Assembly: GCA_030144725.1 (NCBI GenBank)
Contig: JASKMD010000008.1
Span: 11,317,344 to 11,381,343 of the forward strand
Length of the DNA: 64,000 nt
Source: Haematococcus lacustris
Taxonomy: Eukaryota; Chlorophyta; Chlorophyceae; Chlamydomonadales; Haematococcaceae
Reading direction: 5' to 3'
Positions 11,753 to 23,200 of the stretch are shown here, in pieces. The notes beneath the pieces were generated by a model that saw only the letters and a program-made list of their open reading frames with translations, did no database searches and was not told the DNA's origin. The position numbers and the translations under genes were made by a program. Position 1 is the first letter of the stretch, and each line of letters opens with the position of its first letter.

Positions 11753-14700
11753 ATGGATTGGTTCCAAGAGAAGGCTGCGCAAATTGAGAAGTATCTCTCC
11801 GAGGACCTGCTCACTGGCTGGAGTCCCGCCAATGTGCCTAACCTGACCGGTGAGCGTGCGCACGCGGCACTCAGCCCGCCACACACACTCTTTTGACCCC
11901 GACAACGCCTCCGTGATCGCTTGCTCGCACACGACGTGCACATAGGTTTATTGCAGCTTGGTCGTCTATGCAAAGCTCGTTGCCTCTTAACAAGCCAGCA
12001 GCGAGTGCCGGGCCTTGCTCTGTGGCTTGCTTACCTCAGGGAAGGTTGCGCTGGTCACTGGAGCCAACAGTGGCATGGGCTACGCCACAGCCTTGAAGCT
12101 TGCAGAGAACGGTGCTGAGGTACGCTGAGTGGCAATCTAAACCTGCTTGGGAGTGTAGCCATGCGGCAGCAGCAGCCCCATGCCAGCAGCCTCGCCCCAC
12201 CATGACCGTTGAATGGAAGGCTGCATAGGCTGCATGCATCAGAGGAGCTGGGCATGGGGGGCCTTGGCATCTTACATGCAGATACAAGCACAGCCTGATT
12301 TCCATTTCATATCATGGTCACAAGCACCACCGTACCATGACCGTTGTCATCATGAAGGCAACAGTGTGAACTTCAACCCTCCTTCCAATGCTTCTCCATG
12401 GAGTCTTGCGCAGACCAGCTCCCATGGAGTGTTTCTTAGACCAGCTCCCAAACCATTAGTACAATGGTATCATCATGTGATGCCACACGCTGCTGGCTGG
12501 ACAGAGGGCGCTGTTGCACCAGATCTGACAAGCCAGAGAGCCCGATCCGCCGCAGACTTCGCCAGCTGCTGATGCTGCTTCTGCTGCTGATGCTGCTCCC
12601 GCTGATGCTGCTCCTGCTTCTGCCGATGCTGATGCGGCTGGTGGTGGTGGTGGCGGTGGTGGTGCAGGTGTTCTTGGTTACCCGAGACATTAAGGATGGC
12701 ATCCAGGCAGCAGAGAGAATGCGGGCGGAGGTCAGTCCACATCTCAGCCACACAGCCCTTCACCAATGTTGGCACTGCACTCCATTATCTGCTCGCTGTC
12801 GAGTGCAGCAGCAGTGTCCTAGTATCAGCTCATGCCACACCTTACAGAAATACTGCGATGGCCGCTGCCGTTGCCACTGCTGCATTGAGTGATCACAAGA
12901 TCCCCCCGCACCTCACCGGCATTGGTTGAGTGCAGGTTGGCAGCCATGGCAAGGCGTTGAAGCTGCACCAGCTGCAGTGCGACATGAAGTCTCTTCAGTG
13001 AGTGCGGCTGGTGTGTGTGGCTGGGGTGTGTTCCCCAACAAGCTGCCCAAGCAGCAGCCAGACCCTAGTCAAGGGCCTGAGACCCTGTAAATTCACCCGC
13101 GTCAATCACATCCATTGGGTGCTGCCGCAGGATAGCCTGCTCTGGCATCATGGGTCGCTGCTGCCGGCTGCTCTTGCTGTTACTGCTACTGCACTTCCTG
13201 CTGGACTGCGCCTGTTGTGACAGCTGCTGATCAGGGTGTCGTTCCTGGTGTTGGTCCAGGAATGTGGTGCAGCTGGCAGAGGAGTTCAAGAAGCAGAGCC
13301 AGAAGCTGGACATCCTGGTGAACATGGCAGGGGTCTTCTACCCCGGACCCTTGGACAAGGTGGGCAAGGCAAGGAGAGTAAAGACAGGCATGGAAGGTAG
13401 TCAACTTCTGCCGCCGCTGCAGCTGCAATGACCAATGCTACAGCTCCTGCTGCCGCTGCTGCCGCTTCTGCCGCTGCTGCTGCTGTTCTGGGATTCAAAG
13501 TGTGTGCCAGCCTTGTTCAGCTGCCGCCGTTCCGTACACCCTTGCTCATGAGTGCCCTGATCCTGCCATTAGCCTAGAGCCTGCTGTTGCCTTTGATGCA
13601 GACCAAGGAGGGCATTGAACAGACGCTGGGCATCAACTTCTTCGCCCCTGCACTGTTGTGCCTGCTGCTCCTGGATCGGCTGAAGGCCACGCATGGCTCC
13701 CGCATCGTGAACATGGGCAGTGCAGCAGAGGCAGCGGGCAAGCTGCAGTGGGACAACCTGAAGTGAGTTGGCTAGGTTGAGGCAGGGGCGTGGAGTGAGG
13801 ACCTGATGTGAAAGAGCTGTGCAGCTTAACTGCGGGGAACACCAACTCCCACTGAGGAGGGCCCCACCTCCACCCACACATGCACCCAAGTAAAGAAATG
13901 TGTGATAGGACTCATTGTAGGGTCGCTCCATTAGAGCTGGGCCATCTGAACAGCTGCAGAGTGGACTTTAGGAGGCACGCCTGGGCAGCTGCTGGGGTGG
14001 GCTGGCTGACCAGCCGGCACCTGACTGGCTGCTGCCCTGCAGGGGTGAGCTGTACAAGGACAGTGGGCTGACTCCATAGTGAGTGTCTGCTTGGCATGGC
14101 AGCGTGCTGGGTAACTCAGCTGAACAACGCTTGATGTATGCAGTCCCTTGGGGTTCCCTTAGGGTGTTAAGGCAGGGTGGAGCAACACAGGGGTAGAACA
14201 GCACCTGGCACCACAACTGCTTGAGACGTTGCATGCTCCATGTTTGAATGTATAAAGTACTGCATGAAGCCACAGGCGTGGACAAGCCCAGCCAGCAGGT
14301 TCCCTGACGCACCCTCCACACACTCACATGAACCCCTGGTCAATCCCTCACCTTTCTTGGTGTGCTGCAGCAATGTGGGCGGTATTCAGTGAACCCACAC
14401 ATCGGCAGCTGCCTTGTGATGATGACGGTTGTGGCTCCGTATGGGATGTAGCCTCGTGCATAGCCTGCGCTAGGCCCTGCTGCTGCCAGGCCCTGTGGTG
14501 GCTGGGTGTGCACCTGCAGTGGCACCAGCAAGCTCTACCTCACCACCTGGTCCAAGGAGCTGTCGGTGCGACTCCCTGACGTGGACGTGTTCACCGTGCA
14601 CCCAGGTCAGTCCTGACCCTGCAACCTGGACCTGACCTACCCTTCCTTCTGCTGCCACTCCCATCCCACCCTTGCCCTGGGCACCCCTTCAGCGCACCCC

Positions 14701-15899
14701 TGCTGCACTTTTGCTTGAGTGCGTCCTAGGGATTTGCCCGCTGTGCTGTGCTGTGCTGCTGTCAGTAAGCAAGGGGGTGTGCTGAGTGCTGCTGCACATG
14801 ACCCGGCAGGGTACACTGACTGCTCATGCACTTTATTTGCTTTATTTATAAGTCTGCCATTGCAGGTCTGGTGGCCACCCCCCTGCACAGCAAGAGCGAC
14901 TGGAAGTACCCCCTGAACGCCATCGTCAAGATTTTTGTGGGTGGTGCACCACGCAGTGCAGCCAGGCCAGACAGTGCCAGCACCTCGTGCTGTCTGTCGA
15001 GCCAGGCTGTATCAGAGTCTGATGGGTCAACATCAGATGGTTGAACAGGTTCAAAGGGTTTGTACCGCTGCCAGTTGGGATGTCAACGGCGGTAAGCTAG
15101 ACATCCCCTACTGTTCATGGGGGCCGCGCTACGCCTGGCAAACCATGCATCAGCCCCATGACGTGGATGCCCCATGCAGGCCCCTTACCTGGGTCAAGGC
15201 TGGAAGCGAGGAGCCATCAGCACCATCTATGCCGCCACAGAGCCTAGCCTCACTGGTGAGCTGTGGAGCAGCTCCTACACCCGACTAAGCCAACAGCCAC
15301 CATCCAGCCATCAGCCACCAGACAGTCAGTGCATCCAGCTGGTGGTGGCGGACTGACAGCTGCCCGGTGCCTCCTCCTCACTATCTGTGGTGGACTGTTA
15401 CTAGGATATCATCATCATTCGCTTGTTCAGGTGTCAGGCGCTGGACTGCCCTGTCTTGCAGCACCTACTGCCATCAGTCTTACACTGTTCACTTCACTGC
15501 TGGCGGTCACTCCCGCTGGCAGCAGTCAGCCTTGCCAGCCATGACATTGGTTTCTTCCATCTAGCCATGCACTGCTGCTACTCCTCACAGGCCGGCGCTG
15601 GGGGTATTTCTGCCCCAACCTGTTCATGACCTACCATAATGTGGAGCGCACTCCCTTCAATCACCGCATCATCTACAACGAACATACTGGATGGAGGTGA
15701 GTGTCCGTGCAGGGCTCAAGAATGGTGGCTGCATGCATGCATGTATGCATGCGTGTTGTGAGATGTGAGGCATTGTGCACAGGACTGTTCTTTGTGCTCT
15801 TACAGGCTGTTTGAGGAGACTGGAAGGATTTTGGCAGCAGCCATTGGCAAGGACAAGATGCCAGCCTTGCCGCAGTCACCTTTCAAGCCAGACTATTGA
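11753..15899 (+). CDS. Short-chain dehydrogenase/reductase (retinol dehydrogenase-like)
   Basis: Twelve exons join in phase to a 328-aa protein: 11753-11849, 12040-12119, 12936-12997, 13260-13359, 13602-13762, 14043-14078, 14371-14388, 14520-14605, 14866-14936, 15180-15255, 15591-15696 and 15806-15899. Exon 2 opens the Rossmann fold with GKVALVTGANSGMG, the TGxxxGxG dinucleotide motif. LDILVNMAGV replaces the usual NNAG. SRIVNMGSAAE carries the catalytic-Ser strand, and the later HPGLVATPL is typical of classical SDRs. The active-site YxxxK should lie at the exon 7/8 junction, but this model reads HGTSKLYL, with His in place of Tyr; either a splice choice is wrong or the residue has changed. 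Substrate cannot be told; NAD(P)H-dependent carbonyl reduction is the family role. A TGTAA signal follows at 15990. Confidence 0.88.
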
Positions 15900-16383
15900 G
15901 AGTCTTGATGTGGAGCTGATATAAAACCTGGTGATGCATTGTTGCCACAGCTGTTGAATGCATGATTGAGGCTAAGTTAGCATGAGTGATGTAAGAGATT
16001 GATACATCCTGGTAAATGAGATAGTTGAGAATGCCTTATTGTAGGCATTGGTTGTAAACATTATCTGCCAGTCAAACTTCATCTCGACTCGCTGTTGACA
16101 TTTACGCACGCACATGTACTCCGGCACTGCAAAGCCGTGTGGCAAGGACGGGCAATAGAAACTATACAAATGGAAGATGGCACTCGAGAGGTTGCAGCCC
16201 GCCGATTTAGTGATGATGTTCTAACGGTTGAAAAGGCTGTGCACAAGCTGGCTCAGTTTTTGTGGCACCCATTGATACAACAGCTCACTTGCAAATGGTA
16301 ACTTTCTCTGAAAGAGCAAATGCCACACTTCAGGTTAGCCCAGTAATCCATCCGCATTGCCTACTACAAGCATTGCAAGAGAA
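15900..16383. other. SDR 3' region and CP12 promoter
   Basis: This 484-bp tandem-gene spacer has two TGTAA poly(A)-type signals (15990 and 16054), matching the green-algal consensus. I find no additional ORF or RNA gene. Confidence 0.5.
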
Positions 16384-17069
16384 ATGGCACTCTCCCTGCG
16401 TGCGTCGTCGTCTGCAACTGTCCGTGCAACAAGCCGTGTAGCCGTTAAGGCTACTCGTCCTGTGGTCCGGTCTGTGCGCGTCTTTGCCGACCAAGTGAGT
16501 AAACGTCCCCACAGCGCTGCACGCAGTAGATTTAGGATTGTGATAGACCGCCTTTCTTGAGCTGCGAGCACGTTGGAGTGCAGGCTACACACAGCCACGC
16601 AGCTCTCGGGAGCCATCTCTATAGTATCAAGTAGAAGATCTTTAGGATGAGGCGAAGCAAGATAGAGCTGATGTGTGCAGGCGAAGTCCCCTGTGGAGAC
16701 CGCGATTCAGGAGGCCGAGGAGGCCTGCAAGGACGGCAGCACTAAGGATTGCGCTGCGGCCTGGGACACCGTAAGTTTTCTGGCAGTGCACTCGCATCGC
16801 ACATTCACTTCTGCTCCTAGTCCTACATCACTACAGCTATCCGCTGTGCTAATCCGTAGGTCGAGGAGGTGTCTGCAGCAATCAGCCACAAGAAGGCAGC
16901 GGAGAAGGCGCTGGACCCTCTCGAGCAGTACTGTGAGGGTGCCCCTGACGCAGACGAGTGCCGAGTGTACGGTAAGTACACATTAGTGTGCTCTATAATG
17001 ACCTTAACGCAGACGCATGTCTTCCTCCTGACCCGGCATGGTAGCTGGCTGCTGAATGCAGAGGACTAA
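16384..17069 (+). CDS. CP12: CP12, chloroplast regulator of the Calvin cycle
   Basis: CP12 is a small, redox-controlled, largely disordered stromal protein that clamps GAPDH and phosphoribulokinase into an inactive complex in the dark. Four exons (16384-16494, 16681-16770, 16860-16971, 17062-17069) join to 106 aa. Exon 1 encodes a 37-aa chloroplast transit peptide rich in Ser, Arg, Ala and Val. The mature part has an N-terminal Cys pair (EACKDGSTKDCAAAW), the conserved AWDTVEEV core, and a C-terminal Cys pair within EQYCEGAPDADECRVY, ending in the typical ED. The last exon encodes only the final two residues, which shows the model is complete. A TGTAA signal lies at 17405. Both disulfide pairs are intact, so normal redox regulation is expected. 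Confidence 0.96.
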
Positions 17070-18483
17070 GCAGGAGGGAAGACACACTGGCCAGACAACG
17101 AGGCCGGCTATCCAATCCTACACCACCTCCCCCGGCAGAGCTCTGCGTGAAGCTTCTGACAACCAGCCAGCTATTGCCCAGCAGCAGCAAGGACACACAG
17201 CGCTGCAGGCTATAGTAAGACATGCGTCCATAAGGCGCCTGGTTTGAGATGTTGAGCACCAGCGTGGCAACATGCTTGAACAGTGGTGACACGGCGTGTG
17301 GAGGGCATGTGAAGGCGGTGGCACGTGAACTCTGCTTGCATGGAACTGGCTGCTGCAGTAGCAGCTGTCTCGGCAGCTGGGTATACCAACGTGCTCGTGC
17401 AACCTGTAAGGATCAGGCTGGCTGTGGCGTGGGGTTGGTGCTCAACTAAAAGTCTGCAAGCGCAGCTTGACTAACAATGACTGCTGTGCGGCTGGCTGGT
17501 GTCTTGAGATGTCCTTTCAGCGCTTGTATTGGGTCAACTGCTGCATAAGCAGGGAGCTTGGGAAGCAATGTTAAATAGGGCCATGGCATGCCTCTCAACT
17601 CGAGCAACACATGGTCACCCCCGTCATTGGCCGCACCCCTGATAAACTCCGGCCGGTCTTTAAGAGTTTTACAGCGATTTTTGCGCAGGGCGGTGCAGCC
17701 ACCTTTCTTTCTTTCATTCTTTCCCTCCCCTGCGCACTGGATGCCTTCGCCCCCTGACGGCTGCATACGGCTCAGCTGTGAGCTTCAGGCCGCCACTGCA
17801 CTGCTCCACGACACAGGACCAACCCTGCCCACCTCGCCTGCAAGTAAGGCTCCCTGATGCGCATATGAGGGGGATGCGTGAGGCGGGCATGCCTCGAGCT
17901 GCATGGCCACTGGAGGGACATGTACCCATGCACCCTACCCAAACAGCAATATCAACACATGGGTGGCTGCTCTGCCTTCCTCGCCCACCTAACAATCCAC
18001 CGTCCAGGCCAGCAAAACTCATTCAACAAGGAACAACATGTTAGCCTGTGGGTTATCTCACTCAGCTACTCCAAACAAGTTGAAGCAACCTCGGTCGCAC
18101 CCTTGATGACTGCCAACCCCACCCTTGATGACCCTTGATGACTGCCAACCCTTGATGACTGCCAACCCCACACTCCAACCTTTTGCGTCCCTAGCTCCTC
18201 AGCTTCTCTGGCTCCTCCGCTTCTCGAGGTCTCTACCCCGCTCCCTTTAGCTCCCTTCCCCTTCCTTCTCTGAGTTCTTTCTCTCCTAGGTAGTTCCACT
18301 TCTCTTTCCCTTTTTCTCTGTTCTCTCCTTAGTCTTTTACCTTTGGAGGTTGGCTTGTATCCACCCGAGCCCTACCTCCTTAGTGTAACAACTACTACTA
18401 CCGGTGGCACGTTCCTGGGGCAAACCCCCTGACCACTGAGCACCTCATCAAAACTAACAGCTTAACGCTTGAAAGGGTAACAG
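17070..18483. other. Intergenic region downstream of CP12
   Basis: It includes the CP12 3' UTR to about 17410. A short tandem of CCCTTGATGA(C/CTGCCAA) units lies at about 18105-18170, followed by a pyrimidine-rich stretch to 18340. No frame shows recognisable protein sequence. Confidence 0.5.
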
Positions 18484-18503
18484 CCTGTGCAAACTACTAG
18501 GGC

Positions 18504-19262
18504 CTACGCATTGTTGCGGGCCCGGCCATCAATGCCCCGCCGGTACTCTGCAGCCCGGTGCAGCCGCTGCCTGACCTTGGGCAGCCGGTCATTGACCCGC
18601 TTGTAGCCCTGCTGGTACTCCTTGCCAACGGGTGGCAGAGCCTCCAGGTCATCCCAGCGGCACAGCTCCAGGGGGCGTTGCTTGCTCTCCCCAATGCGCT
18701 GGAAGTTGAGGCAGGCGTTGGTGTCCCGGTCCAGCCACCTGCCCCATGGGGGGGCCTGGGGCGGTGGCAATGGGCCAGGTGGGGCCTGGACTGGGGGCTG
18801 GGCAGGGGGAGGGGGAGGGGGTGGGGCCTGGGCTGGGGGGAGGGGAGGGGGGGTCTGGGCAGGGGCAGGTGGGGGGGCCTGGGCAGGGGCGGGGGGGGGG
18901 GTCCTGGGCAGGGGCAGGGGGGTTGGGCGGCACCTCATGGCACCACTTCAGGCCCCGCACACACTTAGCGTGCCGCAGGCTCCAGGCTGGGCGCAACAGC
19001 CGGTGGTTGACCTGGCCTGCTGGGGGTACCCAGTCTGCGGGCCTAGGGCGGTCATCTGGCAGGTGCAGCTCACAAGGCTGGCGGGCGTGCACAGACGAGC
19101 TTACACGGCTGGTGCGGAGCTCATCCACGATCACAAGCCTGTCAGGCCTGGGATCCGTGCTGGGCCTGCTGGGCTGCTCCACCACCTTGCGAAACCCCGC
19201 CCGCACCGCCCCAGCCTTCCACCCACCCTGGCTGAAGTAGCCCGCTCCCAGGTCTGTGCGGG
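18504..19262 (-). pseudogene. Fanzor C-terminal fragment (copy B), one frameshift
   Basis: Read on minus, one frame (to about 18950) gives the RuvC-II block with RLVIVDELRTSRVSS and the RGLKWC segment. A second frame gives WLDRDTNACLNF (RuvC-III) and the basic C-terminus, ending at 18504. The switch falls in a Pro-rich linker encoded by long G runs, including about 11 consecutive G near 18891-18901, so a homopolymer slip in the DNA or in the assembly could explain it. The upstream boundary fits an acceptor at about 19262. Just upstream, on minus near 19305, an ATG starts MPPRRKRKRKR, which resembles the basic N-terminus of other copies and could mark an internal deletion derivative. Confidence 0.75.
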
Positions 19263-19496
19263 GCAGACGGGGCGCTTGCGTTTCCTTTTCCTTCTCGGCG
19301 GCATCTCAGGGATTCAGCAACACCATCCAAGCGGAGTGGTCGTGCTAGGGGGTGCATCAGGTCGCCATCTAATCGGAGTGCCGGCAACCGGAGTGGGGCG
19401 GAAATGAGATCCATTACACAATCATTACTTAGCCGGACGAACTTGAAAATGAAATGTGTTTCAGTGTTTTGAGCGCCTACAATGGCCAGGCAGCCT

Positions 19497-19510
19497 TCAC
19501 TGTGCATCAA

Positions 19511-19541
<31 letters not shown>

Positions 19542-19950
19542 GGCCTTGGGTGGCTTGTCTCGCACCCCCTTGTAGCCCAGGCCAGGGTACTCCTTGCCCT
19601 TGGCTGGCAGAGCTGCCTGCTGTGTCCACCAGCACAGCTCTAGTGAGCGCCACCTGCTCTCCCCAATGCGCTGCATGTTAAGTGGTGCAATGCAGTCCCT
19701 GTCCAGCCACCTGCCTGGCTGTGGAGCCGGCTTGGCCTCGGCGGGCTGGGTGGGCTCAGCTGTCTGCTCAGCCTTGATGCGCTTGCCGCGCTTAGCTGGT
19801 AGGGAAGTCCTGGGTCCAGGCTCTGAGGCTGCTGGCTGTGTGTCTGCCTGGCTACTGCAAGGGGCCTGTGGGGGCTGGCGGGGGGCCACTACCGGACACC
19901 ACACCAGGCCCCGCACTGGCTGGTTACGCGGCTGGCTGGGCACTATAGGG
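19497..19950 (-). pseudogene. Fanzor RuvC-III exon fragment (copy C)
   Basis: A single open frame carries VRGLVWCPVVAP, a Lys/Ala/Pro linker, then WLDRDCIAPLNMQRIGES and a polyglutamine end. The catalytic Asp remains, but the canonical DRDxNAA is changed to DRDCIAP. Nothing of RuvC-I or RuvC-II is attached. A short stretch near 20075-20105 matches part of the central exon of copy D (near 22165-22195), so the copy is internally deleted or rearranged. After the stop codon it shares GTGAAGGCTGCCTGGCCATT with the sequence at 25222-25243, a likely element 3' end. Confidence 0.75.
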
Positions 19951-20277
19951 GATTGTATACATGAGCATCAGCATCAGCATAGCCTGAGTTAGTGGATCAG
20001 CAGGCGCAGATAAAGGATCAGCAGGATTACGTACATGGGACAGCAGGGGCAGGGTTGGAGGGGCAAATGGAAAGTGGCAGGGCAGGGGCAGGGTGTCCTG
20101 CAGGGGTGTGGGTGCAACATGTGCAGCACGGGGTCAGCTGTGGTCCAGGCCCCTTGGCATCAGGGTGGGGTACTCTGGCTGCCCGTCAGGGAGTTGGGAA
20201 GATACTAATTATTATGTTAGGGTTTTATTGGGAAGATACTAGTTTTTATTGGGAAGATACTATTGGGAAGATACTAG
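19951..20277. other. Spacer between Fanzor copies C and D with short repeats
   Basis: It contains GGATCAGCAGG repeats near 19992-20030 and four TTGGGAAGATACTA units at about 20200-20280. Near 20075-20105 there is a short match to the central exon of Fanzor copy D. No gene. Confidence 0.6.
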
Positions 20278-23200
20278 TTAGATAGGCTGCTGCTGCTGCT
20301 CCTGGGCCTTGGGGGGCTTGTCTCGCAGCCGCTTGTACCCCAGGCCAGGGTACTCCTTGCCCTTGGCTGGCAGCTTCCCCTGCTCTGGCCAGAAGCACAG
20401 CTCCAGCGGCCGCCACCTGCTCTCCCCAATGCGCTGCATGTTCAGAGCTGCATTGCAGTCCCTGTCCAGCCACCTGCCTGGCTGTGGTGCTGGCTTGGCT
20501 TTGGCAGCCTTGCCCTGGGCCTTGCCCTTGCCCTTGGTGGGCTCAGCTGCCCCTGGCTCAGCCTTGGTGCGCTTGCTGCGCTTGGCTGGCTGGGGTGTGC
20601 TGGGCCCTGGCTCTGAGGCTGCTGCCTGTGTGGCTGCCTGGCCGCTGCGGGGGGCCTGTGGGGGCCTGCGGGGGGCCACTACCGGGCACCACACCAGGCC
20701 CCGCACTGGCTGGCCACGCTCCTGGCTCCAGGCTGGGCGCACCAGGCGCTCTTCCACCTGCCCTGCTGGGGGCCTCCAGCCTGCAGGTCTTGTGGCACTG
20801 AGTGTGTCCAGCTCCACCTCACAGGGCTGCTTGCCATTCACTGCTGAGCTGACCCGGCTGGTGCGGTGCTCATCGACAAGCACCACCCTGCCCCCATCCT
20901 GGTCTTTGCCCCTGGGCCTGCACACCACCTTGCGGCAGGCACGCAGCACCGCATCAGCACCCCACCCACCCCCAGTGCCAATGGTAGCTGCTCCAAAGAA
21001 CACCACCAGCTGCTTGGCACACCCATGGCGCTTCATGGACAACTCCTCCATGCCCTCCTCCAACTGCAGCCATGCACACAAGGCACACATGTGGTGGCTG
21101 ATATGGTGGCACCAGGTTAGGCAGGGCACAGTCAAGTACTTTTTTGTTTCGTCACCTCTCAGTCCCTTTCCCTCCCTCCCTCCCACTTACCCACCCACCC
21201 ACCCTCACCTTGTTAAAGAACTACCCACCCACCCACCCTCACCTTGTTAAAGAACTGCTCCAGCGCCCGGTCCTGGGCTCCGTACAGCCTCAGCCGCTGC
21301 CGTGCCCACTTGGGGTCCAGGTACACCTCCCACACCGCATCCCAGGTGGCCAGGGTGACGGTGATGTGCTTCAGGTTGGCCTCCAGGGAGGTGCCGGCTG
21401 AGCTTGCTGCTGCCAGGTGCTGGAGGTGGGGCTTGATTGGAGCCAGCCACCGCTCTGTGTCACGGCGGGCATTGTTCAGGCCGCTGGCATGCTTCACCTC
21501 GCCCTTGGTCAGCTTCCACCGGCGCAGCTGGTCTGCCTTGAGCTGGCCTGTTGCTGGATCCCACACCCCAGAGGCTGCGCTGACTGCCTGGGTGACGCCG
21601 GGGTCGATGCCCACCCCAATCTGTGTGTCTGGGTCAAACACAAACTCACGCACCTCAGCTATGCCCCTGCCTATGTGGGGGAGCCCCACTGCATGAGCCG
21701 CTGCTGCTGCTGCACTTGGGCGGCTGCTGGTGCTGCTGCTGCTGGCAGCTGGAGGTGGTGGGGCTGGAGGAGGGGGAAGGGGGCGCGTGTAGTGCACGCA
21801 CACGCTGACACCATCGGTGTCCACCAACCTCTCGAAATGAAACTCCTTGTTGCGGAGCTTGTTGGTGTTGAACCACCTGGCCCAGTGATGGCTCAGTGCT
21901 GGCTGGGAGGTGAAAGCTTCCCGGGTTTCCTTGGTCAGGCCCAGCTGCCTGCACACCCCATGCAGCACCCTGCTGTCCACCTTGATGAAATGCACCCCCA
22001 CCCTGGCCATGGGGGTGAGGGTGAAGGGGGGTGGGCAGGTCAGGGTCCGGGGACCAACCCCACGCCTCTTGCCGCGCTTTGGCTGCCCTGGCACAGGGGG
22101 GGGGTGGGGCTGCTGCCACTGCTCTAGCCACCGGCACACATGCACTGCATGGCGCATGCGGCAGGGCAGGGGCAGGGTGTCCTGCAGGGAGCCTTCCTTC
22201 TTCATGCCCAGTAGGCGGCGGTGCTTGTTGGCCTCCTCTATCAAGTCCGCCACATGGCCCTTGTCCAGGGTGGCGGCCTTCAGCTCCGAGCTGTGGGCGT
22301 TGATGCCATACCCACACGCCATCCTGATGAACAGCTGCGCCTCCTCCCCGCTCCAGCCTAGCTTGGCCCTGGCTGCCTTGGCGTACAGCTTGACAATGCG
22401 CTCTGCAGGTCAGGTCAGGTCAGGTATCAGGTCAGGTATCAGGTCAGGCATCAGGTCAGATCAGGTCAGGTCTAGGTCAGGTCAGGTATCAGGTCAGGTA
22501 TCAGGTCAGATCAGGTCAGGTCTAGGTCAGGTCAGGTATCAGGTCAGGTCTAGGTCAGGTATCAGGTCAAGTATCAGGTCAGATCAGGTCAGGTCTAGGT
22601 CAGGTCAGGTATCAGGTCAGGTCTAGGTCAGGTATCAGGTCAGGTCAGGTCAGGTATAAGGTCAGGTCCAGGTCCAGGTCTAGTCACCATCATAACTTGC
22701 CTGGGTTGGAGTAGTGCTGCTGCATGGCCACCGCCAGCTGCATGGAGTGTGCGTCGATGGTGTTGGCGTCACCCGTCAGTTTGATGCTGCCCAGCTCCTG
22801 CAGCTTGGCCACAAGCGCCTGGTTGCTGGGGTCCTCAAAGGCTGGCATGAGCATGGGGTGGCGGTTGCACACATGGCGCCGCTGCAGCTGGTTGTAGCAT
22901 GTCTTGAAGTTTGGGTCGGCGAAGAACTTGCAGAAGTCTTTCAGCTGCCTGAGCATCAGGGGGTCCTCGCAGTCAAGGGGCAAGGGAGGGCCAGTGGGTG
23001 GTGCGGGTGCAAGGGCTGCTAGGCGGGCGCTGCAGCGCCTTTGGGGGGGTTGCGCGACTGGCTCAGGTTCTGACTCTGACTCTGACTCCGAGTCAGACTG
23101 TGGCTCTGGATCAGAGTCACAGTCTGACTCGGAGTCAGAGTCAGAGTCACACTCCATGCTGGCAGGCTGGGCAGGCTGAGCAGGCTGGGCAGGGGCCCGT

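Noticed and set aside
12560..12680. Leucine-rich membrane peptide in the SDR intron
   Set aside because: The frame is a by-product of CTGCTGATG repeats within an intron whose flanking exons are in phase.
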